A stretch of 64,000 bases of DNA from Tistrella mobilis (GTDB lineage Bacteria; Pseudomonadota; Alphaproteobacteria; Tistrellales; Tistrellaceae), in NCBI RefSeq assembly GCF_041468085.1, contig NZ_CP121014.1, positions 310,001 through 374,000 on the forward strand. The letters run 5' to 3'. Below the pieces are notes generated by a model, which saw only the letters and a program-made list of their open reading frames with translations, ran no database searches and was not told the DNA's origin. Shown piece after piece: positions 43,101-54,036 of the stretch (positions are counted from its first letter, which is position 1; every line of letters begins with the position of its first letter). The position numbers and the translations under genes are program-made.

Positions 43101-45512
43101 ATGACCGGCATGGTGACGCGCGAGACTGAAGAGAAGATGGCGGGGCAGCATATGACCGTGCTGGAGGCGCTGAACCGCAAGGCGCTGTGGCTGTCGAACT
43201 GGATGATCCACCACGCCAACCACATCCGGCCCAATGCTTCGGGCGTGAAGGTGGGTGGCCATCAGTCGTCCTCGGCCTCGATGACCGCGATCATGACCGC
43301 GCTGTATTTCGACGTGCTCCGGCCCGAAGACCGGGTCGCCGTCAAGCCCCATGCCGCCCCGGTCTTCCACGCCATCCAGTATCTGTTCGGCCGCCAGAGC
43401 CTGGACAAGCTGAAGGCCTTCCGCGGCTTCGGCGGTGCGCAGTCCTATCCCTCGCGCACCAAGGATACCGACGATGTCGACATCTCGACCGGCTCGGTCG
43501 GGCTGGGCGTCGCCTTCACCGCCTTCGCATCCATGGTGCAGGACTATATCCGCGCCAAATCCTGGGCGCGCACCGACCGGCCCGAAGGCCGGATGATCGC
43601 GCTGGTCGGCGATGCCGAGCTGGACGAGGGCAATGTCTATGAATGCCTGCTGGAAGGCTGGAAACACGGGCTGCGCAACACCTGGTGGGTGATCGACTAC
43701 AACCGCCAGAGCCTGGACGGCGTGGTCCGCGAGGGGCTGTACGAGCGGATCGAAGCGATCTTCAAGGCCTTCGACTGGCGGGTGGTGACGGTGAAATACG
43801 GCGCCCTGCAGCGCGCCGCCTTTGCCGAGCCCGGCGGCGAAAAGCTGCGCGCCTGGATCGATGCCTGCCCGAACGGGCTCTATTCCGCGCTGATGTTCCG
43901 CGGCGGCGCCGCCTGGCGCGAGCGGCTGGAGGATGATCTGGGCGATCAGGGCGAGGTGAGCGCGCTTCTGGCCCGGCGCAGCGATGCCGAGCTGGCGGAA
44001 TTGATGGCCAATCTGGGCGGTCACTGCCTGGAAAGCCTGCTCGATGCCTTCCACGGCATCCGGGACGACCGGCCGACGGTGTTCATCGCCTATACGGTCA
44101 AGGGCTGGGGCACGCCGCTCGCCGGCCACAAGGACAATCATTCCGGCCAGATGACCGAGGCGCAGATCCATGCGCTGCGCGATGCCATGGGCATCCGCGC
44201 CGGCCATGAATGGGAGCCCTTCGAAGGGCTGGACCTGGACGAAGCGGTGCTGCGCGACGTCCTGGACCGGGTGCCGTTCAACACCGCGGAGAGCCGCCGG
44301 CTGACGGCACCGGTCGCGGCCCCGATCGGCCCGCAATTCACCACCACCGGCACCACCTCGACCCAGGCGGCCTTCGGCCGGATCATGGATGCGATCGCCA
44401 AAACCGACAGCGATCTGGCAGAGCGCATCGTCACCACCTCGCCCGATGTGACGGTGTCGACCAATCTGGGCGGCTGGGTGAACCGCCGGGCCTTGTTCGC
44501 CGCCGACGAGATCGCCGACATCTTCCAGCGCCAGCGCATCCCCAGCACCCAGAAATGGCATTTCTCGCCCCAGGGCCAGCATATCGAACTGGGCATCGCC
44601 GAGATGAACCTGTTCCTGATGCTGGGCGCCGCCGGGCTTGCCCATGAACTGTTCGGCGAACGGTTGCTGCCGGTCGGCACGCTTTATGATCCGTTCATTT
44701 CGCGCGGGCTCGATGCGCTGAATTACGCCTGTTATCAGGATGCCCGGTTCATGGTGGTGGCCACACCTTCGGGCGTGTCGCTGGCGGGCGAGGGCGGGGC
44801 GCATCAGTCGATCGCCCAGCCGCTGATCGGCATGAGCCAGGACGGGCTCGCCTCGTTCGAGCCGGCGTTCGCCGACGAGCTGGCGGTGATCATGGACTGG
44901 GGCTTCGCCCATATGCAGCGCGCGGGCAAAAAGACGCCCGACCCCGATACCTTCCTGCCCGATGCCGCCGGCGGCTCGGTCTATCTGCGCCTGTCGACCC
45001 GGCCGGTGGAGCAGATCCGGCGCGAGATGACCGACCGGCTTGCGGCCGACATCCTGGCCGGCGGCTACTGGCTGCGGGCGCCGGAGCCCGGCTGCGAGGT
45101 GGTGATCGCCTGTCAGGGGGTGACGATCACCGAGGCAATCGCCGCGGCGGGCATGATCGGCGGCAGCCGCCGCAATGTCGCGGTGCTGGCCGTCACCTCG
45201 GCCGATCGGCTGCATGCCGGCTGGACCGCGGCCGAAAAGGCCCGTGCCGAGGGTGAGCCCGGGGCGGTGTCGCATGTCGAACGCCTGCTCGACCAGGTGC
45301 CCGACCATGCCGGCCTCGTGACCGTGATCGACGGCCACCCGGCGACGCTGGCCTGGCTGGGCGGGGTGAACGGCCACCGGGTTGCGGCGCTGGGCGTCGA
45401 CCATTTCGGCCAGACCGGCACGGTCGAGGATCTTTATGCCCATTACGGCATCGATGCCGAGGGCATCGTCGCCGCCGCCCGGCGCTTCATCGGCGGCCGG
45501 CGGCGGCGCTGA
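43101..45512 (+). CDS. AceE/MdeB-like homodimeric 2-oxoacid dehydrogenase E1
   Basis: An 803-residue thiamine-diphosphate enzyme of the single-chain E1 type. The N-terminal third has HANHIRPNASGVKVGGHQSS and SIGSVGLG-like STGSVGLGVAFT. The ThDP/Mg site is GDAELDEGN with NRQSLDG downstream. The pyrimidine-binding domain (about 470-680) has GIAEMNLFLMLGAAGLAHE, and a transketolase C-terminal domain ends with VDHFGQTGTVEDLYAHYGID. It decarboxylates a 2-oxoacid and hands the acyl group to a lipoyl E2. Shorter than E. coli AceE (about 890) and like MdeB in size, so 2-oxobutyrate or a related oxoacid is plausible. GGGAGGAG precedes ATG 43101. The divergent Lrp gene supports this; no methionine gamma-lyase gene lies nearby. 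Confidence 0.85.
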   Translation: MTGMVTRETEEKMAGQHMTVLEALNRKALWLSNWMIHHANHIRPNASGVKVGGHQSSSASMTAIMTALYFDVLRPEDRVAVKPHAAPVFHAIQYLFGRQSLDKLKAFRGFGGAQSYPSRTKDTDDVDISTGSVGLGVAFTAFASMVQDYIRAKSWARTDRPEGRMIALVGDAELDEGNVYECLLEGWKHGLRNTWWVIDYNRQSLDGVVREGLYERIEAIFKAFDWRVVTVKYGALQRAAFAEPGGEKLRAWIDACPNGLYSALMFRGGAAWRERLEDDLGDQGEVSALLARRSDAELAELMANLGGHCLESLLDAFHGIRDDRPTVFIAYTVKGWGTPLAGHKDNHSGQMTEAQIHALRDAMGIRAGHEWEPFEGLDLDEAVLRDVLDRVPFNTAESRRLTAPVAAPIGPQFTTTGTTSTQAAFGRIMDAIAKTDSDLAERIVTTSPDVTVSTNLGGWVNRRALFAADEIADIFQRQRIPSTQKWHFSPQGQHIELGIAEMNLFLMLGAAGLAHELFGERLLPVGTLYDPFISRGLDALNYACYQDARFMVVATPSGVSLAGEGGAHQSIAQPLIGMSQDGLASFEPAFADELAVIMDWGFAHMQRAGKKTPDPDTFLPDAAGGSVYLRLSTRPVEQIRREMTDRLAADILAGGYWLRAPEPGCEVVIACQGVTITEAIAAAGMIGGSRRNVAVLAVTSADRLHAGWTAAEKARAEGEPGAVSHVERLLDQVPDHAGLVTVIDGHPATLAWLGGVNGHRVAALGVDHFGQTGTVEDLYAHYGIDAEGIVAAARRFIGGRRRR

Positions 45513-45528
45513 GCGGCGCCGGCCCGGA

Positions 45529-45596
45529 TCCGGGGGGGCGATCCCCCGGAGTCCTGGCCGGCGGTGTCAGCCGGCCTCGGCTTTCCTGAGGCCGGC
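45529..45596 (+). terminator. Two hairpins after the E1 gene
   Basis: The first stem is TCCGGGGG/CCCCCGGA (45529-45550). The second is GCCGGCCTC/GAGGCCGGC with a nine-base loop (45570-45596), followed 12 bases later by AAATTTTTTT. Together they should end the E1 transcript before the separate branched-chain operon. Confidence 0.65.
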
Positions 45597-47174
<1,578 letters not shown>

Positions 47175-47178
47175 CCCC

Positions 47179-48192
47179 ATGCCACGCATGACGATGATCG
47201 AGGCCATCCGCGACGCGCTCGACGTGATGATGGGCCGCGACGACCGGGTGGTGGTCTATGGCGAGGATGTCGGCTATTTCGGCGGCGTCTTCCGCTGCAC
47301 CCAGGGTTTGCAGCAGAAATACGGCAAGACCCGCTGCTTCGATGCGCCGATCAGTGAAAGCGGCATCGTCGGCACGGCGATCGGCATGGCCGCCTATGGC
47401 CTGCGCCCCTGTGTCGAGATCCAGTTCGCCGACTATATGTACCCCGCCTATGACCAGATCACCCAGGAAGCGGCGCGCATCCGCTATCGCTCCAATGGTG
47501 ATTTCACCTGCCCGCTGGTGATCCGCATGCCCACCGGCGGCGGCATTTTCGGCGGCCAGACCCACAGCCAGAGCGTGGAAGCCCTTTTCACCCATGTCTG
47601 CGGGCTGAAGGTGGTGGTGCCGTGCAGCCCGCACGACGCCAAGGGTCTGCTGATCTCGGCCCTGGAAGATCCCGATCCGGTGATCTTCCTGGAACCGAAG
47701 CGGCTCTATAACGGCCCCTTCGACGGCCATCACGACCGCCCGGTGACCCCCTGGTCGAAGCACGAGGCGGGCGAGGTGCCGGCGGGCCATTATTCCGTGC
47801 CGCTGGGCAAGGCCAATATCGTCCGTCCTGGCTCTGCCGTCACGGTGCTCGCCTACGGCACCATGGTCTATGTCGCCCAGGCGGCCGCGGCCGATACCGG
47901 CATCGATGCCGAGATCATCGACCTGCGCACGCTGGTGCCGCTCGACCTCGACACCATCACCGCCTCGGTGCGCAAGACCGGGCGCTGCCTGGTGGTGCAC
48001 GAGGCCACGCTCACCTCGGGCTATGGCGCGGAACTCACCGCCCTGGTGCAGGAAAACTGCTTCCATCATCTGGAGGCGCCGGTCACCCGCATCGCCGGCT
48101 GGGACACGCCCTATCCGCATGCCCAGGAATGGGATTACTTCCCCGGCCCCGCGCGTGTCGGCCGTGCCCTTCAAGAGATCCTGGAGAGCTGA
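47179..48192 (+). CDS. bkdA2: Branched-chain 2-oxoacid dehydrogenase E1 beta
   Basis: A 337-residue transketolase-like subunit forming the alpha2beta2 E1. It starts MTMIEAIRDALDVMMGRDDR and has VYGEDVGYFGGVFR, the conserved ISESGIVGTAIGMAAYG (with the Glu that activates ThDP), and the C-terminal VHEATLTSGYGAEL. ATG at 47179 lies four bases after the alpha stop. Order and spacing confirm it as partner of the preceding gene. Confidence 0.93.
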   Translation: MPRMTMIEAIRDALDVMMGRDDRVVVYGEDVGYFGGVFRCTQGLQQKYGKTRCFDAPISESGIVGTAIGMAAYGLRPCVEIQFADYMYPAYDQITQEAARIRYRSNGDFTCPLVIRMPTGGGIFGGQTHSQSVEALFTHVCGLKVVVPCSPHDAKGLLISALEDPDPVIFLEPKRLYNGPFDGHHDRPVTPWSKHEAGEVPAGHYSVPLGKANIVRPGSAVTVLAYGTMVYVAQAAAADTGIDAEIIDLRTLVPLDLDTITASVRKTGRCLVVHEATLTSGYGAELTALVQENCFHHLEAPVTRIAGWDTPYPHAQEWDYFPGPARVGRALQEILES

Positions 48193-48195
48193 CCC

Positions 48196-49536
48196 ATGGG
48201 CGAGCATATCATCAAGATGCCCGATGTCGGCGAAGGCATCGCCGAGGCCGAGCTGGTCGAATGGCATATCGAGGTCGGCCAGATCGTCCGTGAGGACGCG
48301 GTCCTGGCGGCGGTGATGACCGACAAGGCGACGGTGGAAATCCCCTCGCCGGTCGACGGCAAGGTGCTGTGGCTGGGCGCCGAGATCGGCGACGTGGTCA
48401 GTGTCGGCGCGCCGCTGATCCGGCTGGAGGTGGAAGGCGAGGGCAATGTCGCCGCCGGTGCGGCGGCACCGGCCGCCGCGGCGTCAAAGCCCGCCGCGGC
48501 CCAGCCTGCGGACGAGGAAGACGGCGCCCCGCCGGCCGCCCCCGCCCAGGCGGCGGAGCCGGCGCCCGAGTTGAAGACCGTGCCCAAGCCGCAGCCGGCT
48601 GCGAAGCCGCTGGGAGCTGGTGCCGGCACAGTCGCCATGGCCCCGGGTGCCCCCCGGGGGGAGCACGAAAAGCCGATCGCCTCTCCCGCCGTGCGCCATC
48701 GGGCGCGCGAGGCCGGGGTGGATCTGCGCCAGGTGCGCGGCACCGGCCCGGCCGGCCGCATCACCCATGAAGACCTGGACCGCTTCTTTGCCGGCCAGGA
48801 CCAGCGCCCCGCCGCGGGCGGGCTGGTGGCCGATACCAGCGTCAGCGAAATCAAGGTGGTGGGCCTGCGCCGGCGCATCGCCGAGCAGATGACGCTGTCG
48901 AAGTCGCGCATCCCCCACATCACCTATGTGGAAGAGGTGGACGTCACGGCGCTTGAAGAGCTGCGCGGCAAGCTCAACGCCGAGAAGGGCCGCGACCGGC
49001 CCAAGCTCACCATCCTGCCCTTCCTGATGCGGGCGATGGTCAAGGCGATCGCCGAACAGCCGCGGCTGAATGCGCGCTATGACGATCAGGCGGGCATCAT
49101 CCATCAGTATGGCGGCGTGCATATCGGCGTTGCCGCCCAGACCCCCACGGGCCTGGTCGTGCCGGTGGTGAAGCATACCGAGGCCCGCGACATCTGGGCC
49201 TGCGCCGCGGAACTCTCGCGCCTGGCCGAGGCCGCCCGGAACGGCACCGCAACGCGCGAAGAGCTGACCGGCTCCACCATCACCATCACCTCGCTGGGGG
49301 CGCTTGGCGGCGTGGTCACCACGCCGGTGATCAACCATCCGGAAGTTGCCATCATCGGCGTCAACAAGATGATGATCCGCCCGGTCTGGGACGGGTCTGC
49401 CTTCGTGCCGCGGAAGATGATGAACCTGTCGTCCAGTTTCGATCATCGCGTGATCGACGGCTGGGATGCCGCCGTTTTCGTCCAGCGTATCAGGTCGCTG
49501 CTGGAAACCCCGGCGACCATCTTCATCGAGGGCTGA
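48196..49536 (+). CDS. bkdB: Branched-chain 2-oxoacid dehydrogenase E2 (lipoamide acyltransferase)
   Basis: A 446-residue core subunit. A single lipoyl domain (1-80) has the lipoyl lysine Lys44 in [13 protein letters not shown]. An Ala/Pro-rich linker (about 85-150) and a peripheral subunit-binding domain ([20 protein letters not shown], then [11 protein letters not shown]) follow. The catalytic domain ends with [15 protein letters not shown], whose His/Asp perform acyl transfer. It starts three bases after E1 beta. It could also serve the AceE/MdeB-like E1 upstream, which has no E2 of its own in the window. Confidence 0.93.
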   Translation: MGEHIIKMPDVGEGIAEAELVEWHIEVGQIVREDAVLAAVMTDKATVEIPSPVDGKVLWLGAEIGDVVSVGAPLIRLEVEGEGNVAAGAAAPAAAASKPAAAQPADEEDGAPPAAPAQAAEPAPELKTVPKPQPAAKPLGAGAGTVAMAPGAPRGEHEKPIASPAVRHRAREAGVDLRQVRGTGPAGRITHEDLDRFFAGQDQRPAAGGLVADTSVSEIKVVGLRRRIAEQMTLSKSRIPHITYVEEVDVTALEELRGKLNAEKGRDRPKLTILPFLMRAMVKAIAEQPRLNARYDDQAGIIHQYGGVHIGVAAQTPTGLVVPVVKHTEARDIWACAAELSRLAEAARNGTATREELTGSTITITSLGALGGVVTTPVINHPEVAIIGVNKMMIRPVWDGSAFVPRKMMNLSSSFDHRVIDGWDAAVFVQRIRSLLETPATIFIEG

Positions 49537-49540
49537 GACG

Positions 49541-50938
49541 ATGAAGGATATTTCCTGCAAGCTGCTGGTGATCGGCGCCGGCCCGGGCGGTTATGTCTGC
49601 GCGATCCGCGCCGGCCAGCTGGGCGTCGACACCGTGATCGTCGAGGCGAAGAAGCCGGGCGGCACCTGCCTCAATGTCGGCTGCATCCCTTCCAAGGCGC
49701 TGATCCATGCCGCCGAGGAGTTCGAGAAGCTGGTGCATATGGCCGGGGGCACGTCGCCGCTCGGCATCACCGCCACGGCGCCCAGGATCGATCTTGCCCG
49801 CACCGTCGCCTGGAAGGACCAGATCGTCGGCCGGCTGACCGGCGGCGTCTCGGGCCTGCTGAAGAAGGCGCGGGTCAAGGTGGTTCAGGGCCATGCCCGT
49901 TTCCGCGACGGCAAGACGGTGGAGGTCGAAACCGAAACCGGCCTTCAGGTGATCAAGGCCGAAGCGGTGGTCATCGCCACGGGCTCCGAGCCGGTGGAAC
50001 TGCCCTTCCTGCCCTTCGGCGACCGGGTGATCTCGTCGACCGAGGCGCTGGCGCTGCCGGCGGTGCCGGAGCGCTTCGTGGTGGTCGGTGCCGGCTATAT
50101 CGGCCTCGAACTCGGCACCGCCTATGCCAAGCTGGGTGCGAAGGTGACGGTGGTGGAAAGCCAGTCGCGCATCCTGCCGCTCTATGATGCCGAATTGACC
50201 AGGCCGGCCGCGAAGCGGCTGGAAGAGCTGGGCGTCGAGGTGCTGACGGGTGCGAAGGCGCGCGGCCTGTCGCGCGGCGGCGACGGTCTCGTGGTCGAAA
50301 CCCAAAGCGGGGACGAGATCACCCTGCCGGCCGACAAGATCCTGGTCACCGTCGGCCGCCGCCCGGCCACCCGCGGCTGGGGGATCGAGGAGCTGGTGCT
50401 CGACATGCAGGGCCCCTTCATCTCGGTCGGCGAGCGCTGCCAGACCTCGATGCGCGGCATCTATGCCATCGGCGACGTGACCGGAGAGCCGATGCTGGCC
50501 CACCGTGCCATGGCCCAGGGCGAGATGGTCGCCGAGATCATCGCCGGCCATAAGCGCGTCTGGGACAAGCGCTGCATCCCGGCGGTCTGCTTCACCGATC
50601 CTGAAATCGTGACCGCGGGCCTGTCGCCGGAAGAGGCGAAGCGCCTCGGCACCGAGGTCAGGACCGCCCAGTTCCCGTTCACGGCCAATGGCCGCGCGAT
50701 GACGAAGCTGGGCGAGCAGGGCTTCGTGCGGGTGGTCTTCCGTGCCGACAACAATCTGGTGCTGGGCATCCAGGCCACCGGCCAGGGTGTCTCGGAACTC
50801 TCCGCCGCCTTTGCGCTCGCCATCGAAATGGGCGCGCGTCTGGAAGACATCGCCGGCACCATCCACGCCCACCCCACCCAGGGCGAGGCCTTCCAGGAGG
50901 CGGCGCTCAAGGGCCTGGGCCACGCCCTGCATATCTGA
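49541..50938 (+). CDS. lpdA: Dihydrolipoyl dehydrogenase (E3)
   Basis: A 465-residue FAD disulfide reductase that reoxidises E2 lipoamide with NAD+. The FAD site is [13 protein letters not shown], the redox disulfide [17 protein letters not shown], and the NAD site [16 protein letters not shown] second FAD segment is [18 protein letters not shown], and the base His is in [17 protein letters not shown] 49541 lies four bases after the E2 stop. It is the last gene of the operon, followed by a hairpin terminator. Confidence 0.93.
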   Translation: MKDISCKLLVIGAGPGGYVCAIRAGQLGVDTVIVEAKKPGGTCLNVGCIPSKALIHAAEEFEKLVHMAGGTSPLGITATAPRIDLARTVAWKDQIVGRLTGGVSGLLKKARVKVVQGHARFRDGKTVEVETETGLQVIKAEAVVIATGSEPVELPFLPFGDRVISSTEALALPAVPERFVVVGAGYIGLELGTAYAKLGAKVTVVESQSRILPLYDAELTRPAAKRLEELGVEVLTGAKARGLSRGGDGLVVETQSGDEITLPADKILVTVGRRPATRGWGIEELVLDMQGPFISVGERCQTSMRGIYAIGDVTGEPMLAHRAMAQGEMVAEIIAGHKRVWDKRCIPAVCFTDPEIVTAGLSPEEAKRLGTEVRTAQFPFTANGRAMTKLGEQGFVRVVFRADNNLVLGIQATGQGVSELSAAFALAIEMGARLEDIAGTIHAHPTQGEAFQEAALKGLGHALHI

Positions 50939-50966
50939 CCGGGTAACGCCCTGCATATCGACGCCG

Positions 50967-50996
50967 CGGCCACGCTCCCCTTGGGGGGCGTGGCCG
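50967..50996 (+). terminator. Hairpin terminator after the bkd operon
   Basis: CGGCCACGC and GCGTGGCCG form nine pairs with an inner CCCC/GGGG, 28 bases after the E3 stop, followed by a modestly T-containing TCGTCGTT. Confidence 0.65.
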
Positions 50997-51225
50997 TCGT
51001 CGTTCCGGCCTGTAAGCGGCCCACCTTGTGACGCGTCTCACCAGGATTAATGAACCACGGTCATAAAGCCGATCGGAAAATCGCCCCTGATCCGCCCGGC
51101 GCCGCTGTGCCATCTTCTTCATCTACCGGACCCGCATCCGCCATGGCTGGCGGAGCAATAACCTCAAGGACGGGGGCGCGGGACGGGGGGCGAGACGACG
51201 ACAAGGCGGAATGGGGACAAGAGCC

Positions 51226-51684
51226 ATGGCCTTCGAGATCACGATCAACGGCGCCCGCCATCGGGTGGACGTCGACGGCGACACGCCGCTGCTCTGGGTG
51301 CTGCGCGACGTGCTGGGCATGACCGGCACCAAATTCGGCTGCGGTGCAGCACTCTGCGGCGCCTGCACCGTCCACATGGACGGCCAGCCGGTCCGGTCCT
51401 GCATCACGCCGGTCGAGGCGGTGGGCGAGGCACCGGTCACCACCATCGAGGCGCTGGAGACCCTGCCGGTCGGCCCGGCGCTGCAGGCGGCCTGGGTGGC
51501 GCTGGACGTGCCGCAATGCGGCTATTGCCAGTCGGGCCAGCTGATGTCGGCCGCGGCCCTGCTGACCGCGACGCCGAAGCCTTCCGATGCCGAGATCGAC
51601 GGCGCCATGTCGGGCAATGTCTGCCGCTGCGGCACCTATCCCCGCATCCGTGCGGCCATCCATCGCGCCGCCGGCGCGGCCTGA
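51226..51684 (+). CDS. iorA: Molybdenum hydroxylase 2Fe-2S subunit (IorA-like)
   Basis: A 152-residue electron-transfer subunit with two [2Fe-2S] clusters. The plant-type site is [16 protein letters not shown] with a fourth Cys in RSCITPV (about 43-63). The helical-domain site is [10 protein letters not shown] and [11 protein letters not shown] (about 101-146). It passes electrons from the molybdenum subunit encoded 14 bases downstream. The start at 51226 is used; ATG 51211 would add five residues. There is no FAD subunit gene, as in isoquinoline 1-oxidoreductase and related two-subunit aldehyde dehydrogenases. Confidence 0.9.
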   Translation: MAFEITINGARHRVDVDGDTPLLWVLRDVLGMTGTKFGCGAALCGACTVHMDGQPVRSCITPVEAVGEAPVTTIEALETLPVGPALQAAWVALDVPQCGYCQSGQLMSAAALLTATPKPSDAEIDGAMSGNVCRCGTYPRIRAAIHRAAGAA

Positions 51685-51697
51685 GGGGGGCGATCCG

Positions 51698-53875
51698 ATG
51701 ACTCATATCGCGACGACCCGCATGAACCGGCGCAGCTTCCTGAAGGCCGGCGCCGCCGTGACCGGCGGCCTGGTCGTGTCGCTGACCCTGCCTTTGGGCA
51801 CCCGCCCCGCCGATGCTGGCACCGCCACCGCCGATGCCGCGCGCTTCAGCCCCAACGCCTTCATCCGCATCGATCATCAGGGCATCGCCACCCTGGTGAT
51901 GCCGATGGTGGAGATGGGCCAGGGCGTGTATCAGGGCCAGGCCATGCTGATCGCCGAAGAGCTGGAGATCGGCCTGGATCAGGTCCGGCTGGAGCATGCG
52001 CCGGCCGACCCCGCCTATATCAATCCGCTGATCGGCGGCCAGATCACCGGCGGGTCGACCACCATCCGGGCGATGTGGCTGCCGCTGCGGCAGGCCGGGG
52101 CGGTGGCCCGTACCCTGCTGGTCCAGGCGGCCGCCGCGCGCTGGGGCGTGGATGCCGCCGGCTGCACCGCGCGTGACGGCCGCGTGCATGATGCCGCAGG
52201 CGGGCGCAGCTTCGGCTATGGCGCGCTGGTCGACGATGCCGCCCGGCTGCCGCTGCCCGATGCCGCCGCCGTGGCGCTGAAGGATCCCGCCGATTTCCGC
52301 CTGATCGGCCGGCCGCTCCACCGGCTGGACACGGCCGACAAGGTGAACGGCCGGGCGCAGTTCGGCATCGATGCCCGGCTGCCGGGCATGAAGATCGCCG
52401 CGATCGCCATCGCCCCGGTCTTCGGCGGCCGCCCCGCCGGGCTGGACGAGGCGGCGGCAAAAGCGGTGCGCGGCGTGCATCAGGTGGTGACCACCGACGA
52501 GGCGGTGGCCGTGATCGCCGACCATTGGTGGGCGGCCCATAAGGGGCTGGAGGCGGCCGCGATCCGCTGGGACGATGGCGACCACGGCAGCGTCGGCATG
52601 GCCGATCTCCGTGCCGATCTGGACGCCGCCTCGCGCCGTCCCGGTGCCATTGCCCGCGACGAGGGCGGGGTGGATGCGGCGCTGGCCGGGGCGGCGCAGC
52701 GGCTGGAGGCGGTCTATGAACTGCCCTTCCTGGCCCATGCGGCGCTGGAGCCGATGAACTGCACCGTGCACGTCCATGACGGCGCCTGCGACATCTGGGT
52801 CGGCACCCAGATCCCCGGCATCGCCCGGGCGGTGGCGGCGGGCATTCTGGGCATCCCGGCGGAGAAGGTCGTGATCCACAACCATCTGATCGGCGGCGGT
52901 TTCGGCCGGCGGCTGGAGGCCGACGGCATCGCCCATGCGGTGAAGATCGCCCGTCAGGTTTCGGGCCCGGTCAAGCTGGTGTGGAGCCGGGAGGAAGACA
53001 TCCGCCATGATGTATATCGGCCGTATTACTACGACCGGTTGCAGGCGGGGCTCGATGCCGGGGGCCGCCCGGTGGCCTGGACGCATCGGGTTTCGGGCTC
53101 GTCGATCATGGCCCGCTTCGCGCCGGCCGCGGTGGTCAACGGCGTCGATCCGGATGGCGTCGAGGGTGCCGCCGAACCACCCTATGCCTTCCCGGCCATC
53201 CGGGTGGAATTTCAGCGGGTCGAGCCGCGCCATGTGCCGACCGGCTGGTGGCGGGGCGTCGGCCCCACCCACAACGTCTTCGTGGTCGAAAGCTTCGTCG
53301 ACGAGCTGGCGGCCGCGGCCGGCGCCGATCCGGTCGCCTGGCGTCGCAGCCTGCTGGATGCCAATCCGCGCGCCCGCGCCGTGCTCGACCGTGCCGCCGC
53401 GGCGTCCGGCTGGGGCGGGGCGCTGCCGGCCGGCCATGGCCGCGGGGTGGCGCTGCAATACGCCTTCGGCAGCTATCTGGCGATGGTCGCAGAGGTGGAG
53501 GTCGCGGCCGATGGCGGGGTGCGCGTCCACCGCCTGGTCGTGGCGGTGGATTGCGGCCGTGCGGTCAACCCCGATCAGATCCGCGCCCAGATGGAAGGCG
53601 GCGCCATTTTCGGCCTGACCGCCGCACTCCATGGCGAGATCACCATCACCGACGGCCGGGTGGCGCAGGGCAATTTCGACACCTGTCTGCCGATGCGCAT
53701 CGACGAGGTGCCGGTGGTCGAAACCCATCTGATCGACAGCAGCGAGGCCCCGGGCGGCATCGGCGAAACCGCCACCGCCGCGGTCTCCCCCGCCGTCACC
53801 AACGCCATCTTCGCCGCCACCGGTAAACGCCTTCGCCGCCTGCCGATCGATCCGGCGGCGCTGAAGCGGGTGTGA
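51698..53875 (+). CDS. iorB: Molybdopterin-binding hydroxylase subunit (IorB-like)
   Basis: A 725-residue catalytic subunit. The N-terminus MNRRSFLKAGAAVTGGLVV is a twin-arginine signal, so the folded complex (with its small partner) is probably sent to the periplasm. Molybdopterin and substrate segments include MGQGVYQGQAML, GGGFGRRLEADG, TGWWRGVGPTHN and the catalytic-glutamate motif GGIGETATAAVSPA near the C-terminus. Substrates of this family are N-heterocycles or aldehydes; which one cannot be told. A GGGGGG ribosome binding site precedes ATG 51698. Confidence 0.9.
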   Translation: MTHIATTRMNRRSFLKAGAAVTGGLVVSLTLPLGTRPADAGTATADAARFSPNAFIRIDHQGIATLVMPMVEMGQGVYQGQAMLIAEELEIGLDQVRLEHAPADPAYINPLIGGQITGGSTTIRAMWLPLRQAGAVARTLLVQAAAARWGVDAAGCTARDGRVHDAAGGRSFGYGALVDDAARLPLPDAAAVALKDPADFRLIGRPLHRLDTADKVNGRAQFGIDARLPGMKIAAIAIAPVFGGRPAGLDEAAAKAVRGVHQVVTTDEAVAVIADHWWAAHKGLEAAAIRWDDGDHGSVGMADLRADLDAASRRPGAIARDEGGVDAALAGAAQRLEAVYELPFLAHAALEPMNCTVHVHDGACDIWVGTQIPGIARAVAAGILGIPAEKVVIHNHLIGGGFGRRLEADGIAHAVKIARQVSGPVKLVWSREEDIRHDVYRPYYYDRLQAGLDAGGRPVAWTHRVSGSSIMARFAPAAVVNGVDPDGVEGAAEPPYAFPAIRVEFQRVEPRHVPTGWWRGVGPTHNVFVVESFVDELAAAAGADPVAWRRSLLDANPRARAVLDRAAAASGWGGALPAGHGRGVALQYAFGSYLAMVAEVEVAADGGVRVHRLVVAVDCGRAVNPDQIRAQMEGGAIFGLTAALHGEITITDGRVAQGNFDTCLPMRIDEVPVVETHLIDSSEAPGGIGETATAAVSPAVTNAIFAATGKRLRRLPIDPAALKRV

Positions 53876-53905
53876 TGGCGGCCCGGCCCGTCTGATCCCC
53901 TGATC

Positions 53906-53932
53906 CGGCGGCGGCTTCCGAAGCCGCCGCCG
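53906..53932 (+). terminator. GC-rich hairpin after iorB
   Basis: A perfect stem of about 12 pairs (GGCGGCGGCTT with AAGCCGCCGCC plus the closing C-G) with a three-base loop, 30 bases after the stop and followed by CGCCTTTCC. Confidence 0.7.
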
Positions 53933-53949
53933 CGCCTTTCCATCGAAAT

Positions 53950-53966
53950 TGACTGACCGTCAGTCA
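53950..53966. promoter_or_regulatory. TetR-type operator overlapping the MFS promoter
   Basis: TGACTGACCGTCAGTCA is a perfect 17-bp palindrome of the kind bound by TetR/AcrR repressors. It overlaps a -35-like TTGACT and lies next to a -10-like TAATAT/TATAGA. The MFS gene starts 70 bases on, and the TetR regulator at 55287 follows it, so this is probably its operator. Confidence 0.75.
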
Positions 53967-54036
53967 TAATATAGACAGATGGAGCGATCCGGCGACGACC
54001 GCCGGCGCAAGGGCCGTCGGGGATGGAAGCCGCATC

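Noticed and set aside
42975-45443. An 822-codon minus-strand open frame opposite the E1 gene
   Set aside because: Its translation is compositionally biased and lacks domains, while the plus strand has complete E1 motifs and a ribosome binding site.
50925-50960. Direct repeat GCCCTGCATATC at the end of the E3 gene
   Set aside because: A short duplication around the stop codon with no apparent function; noted but not scored.
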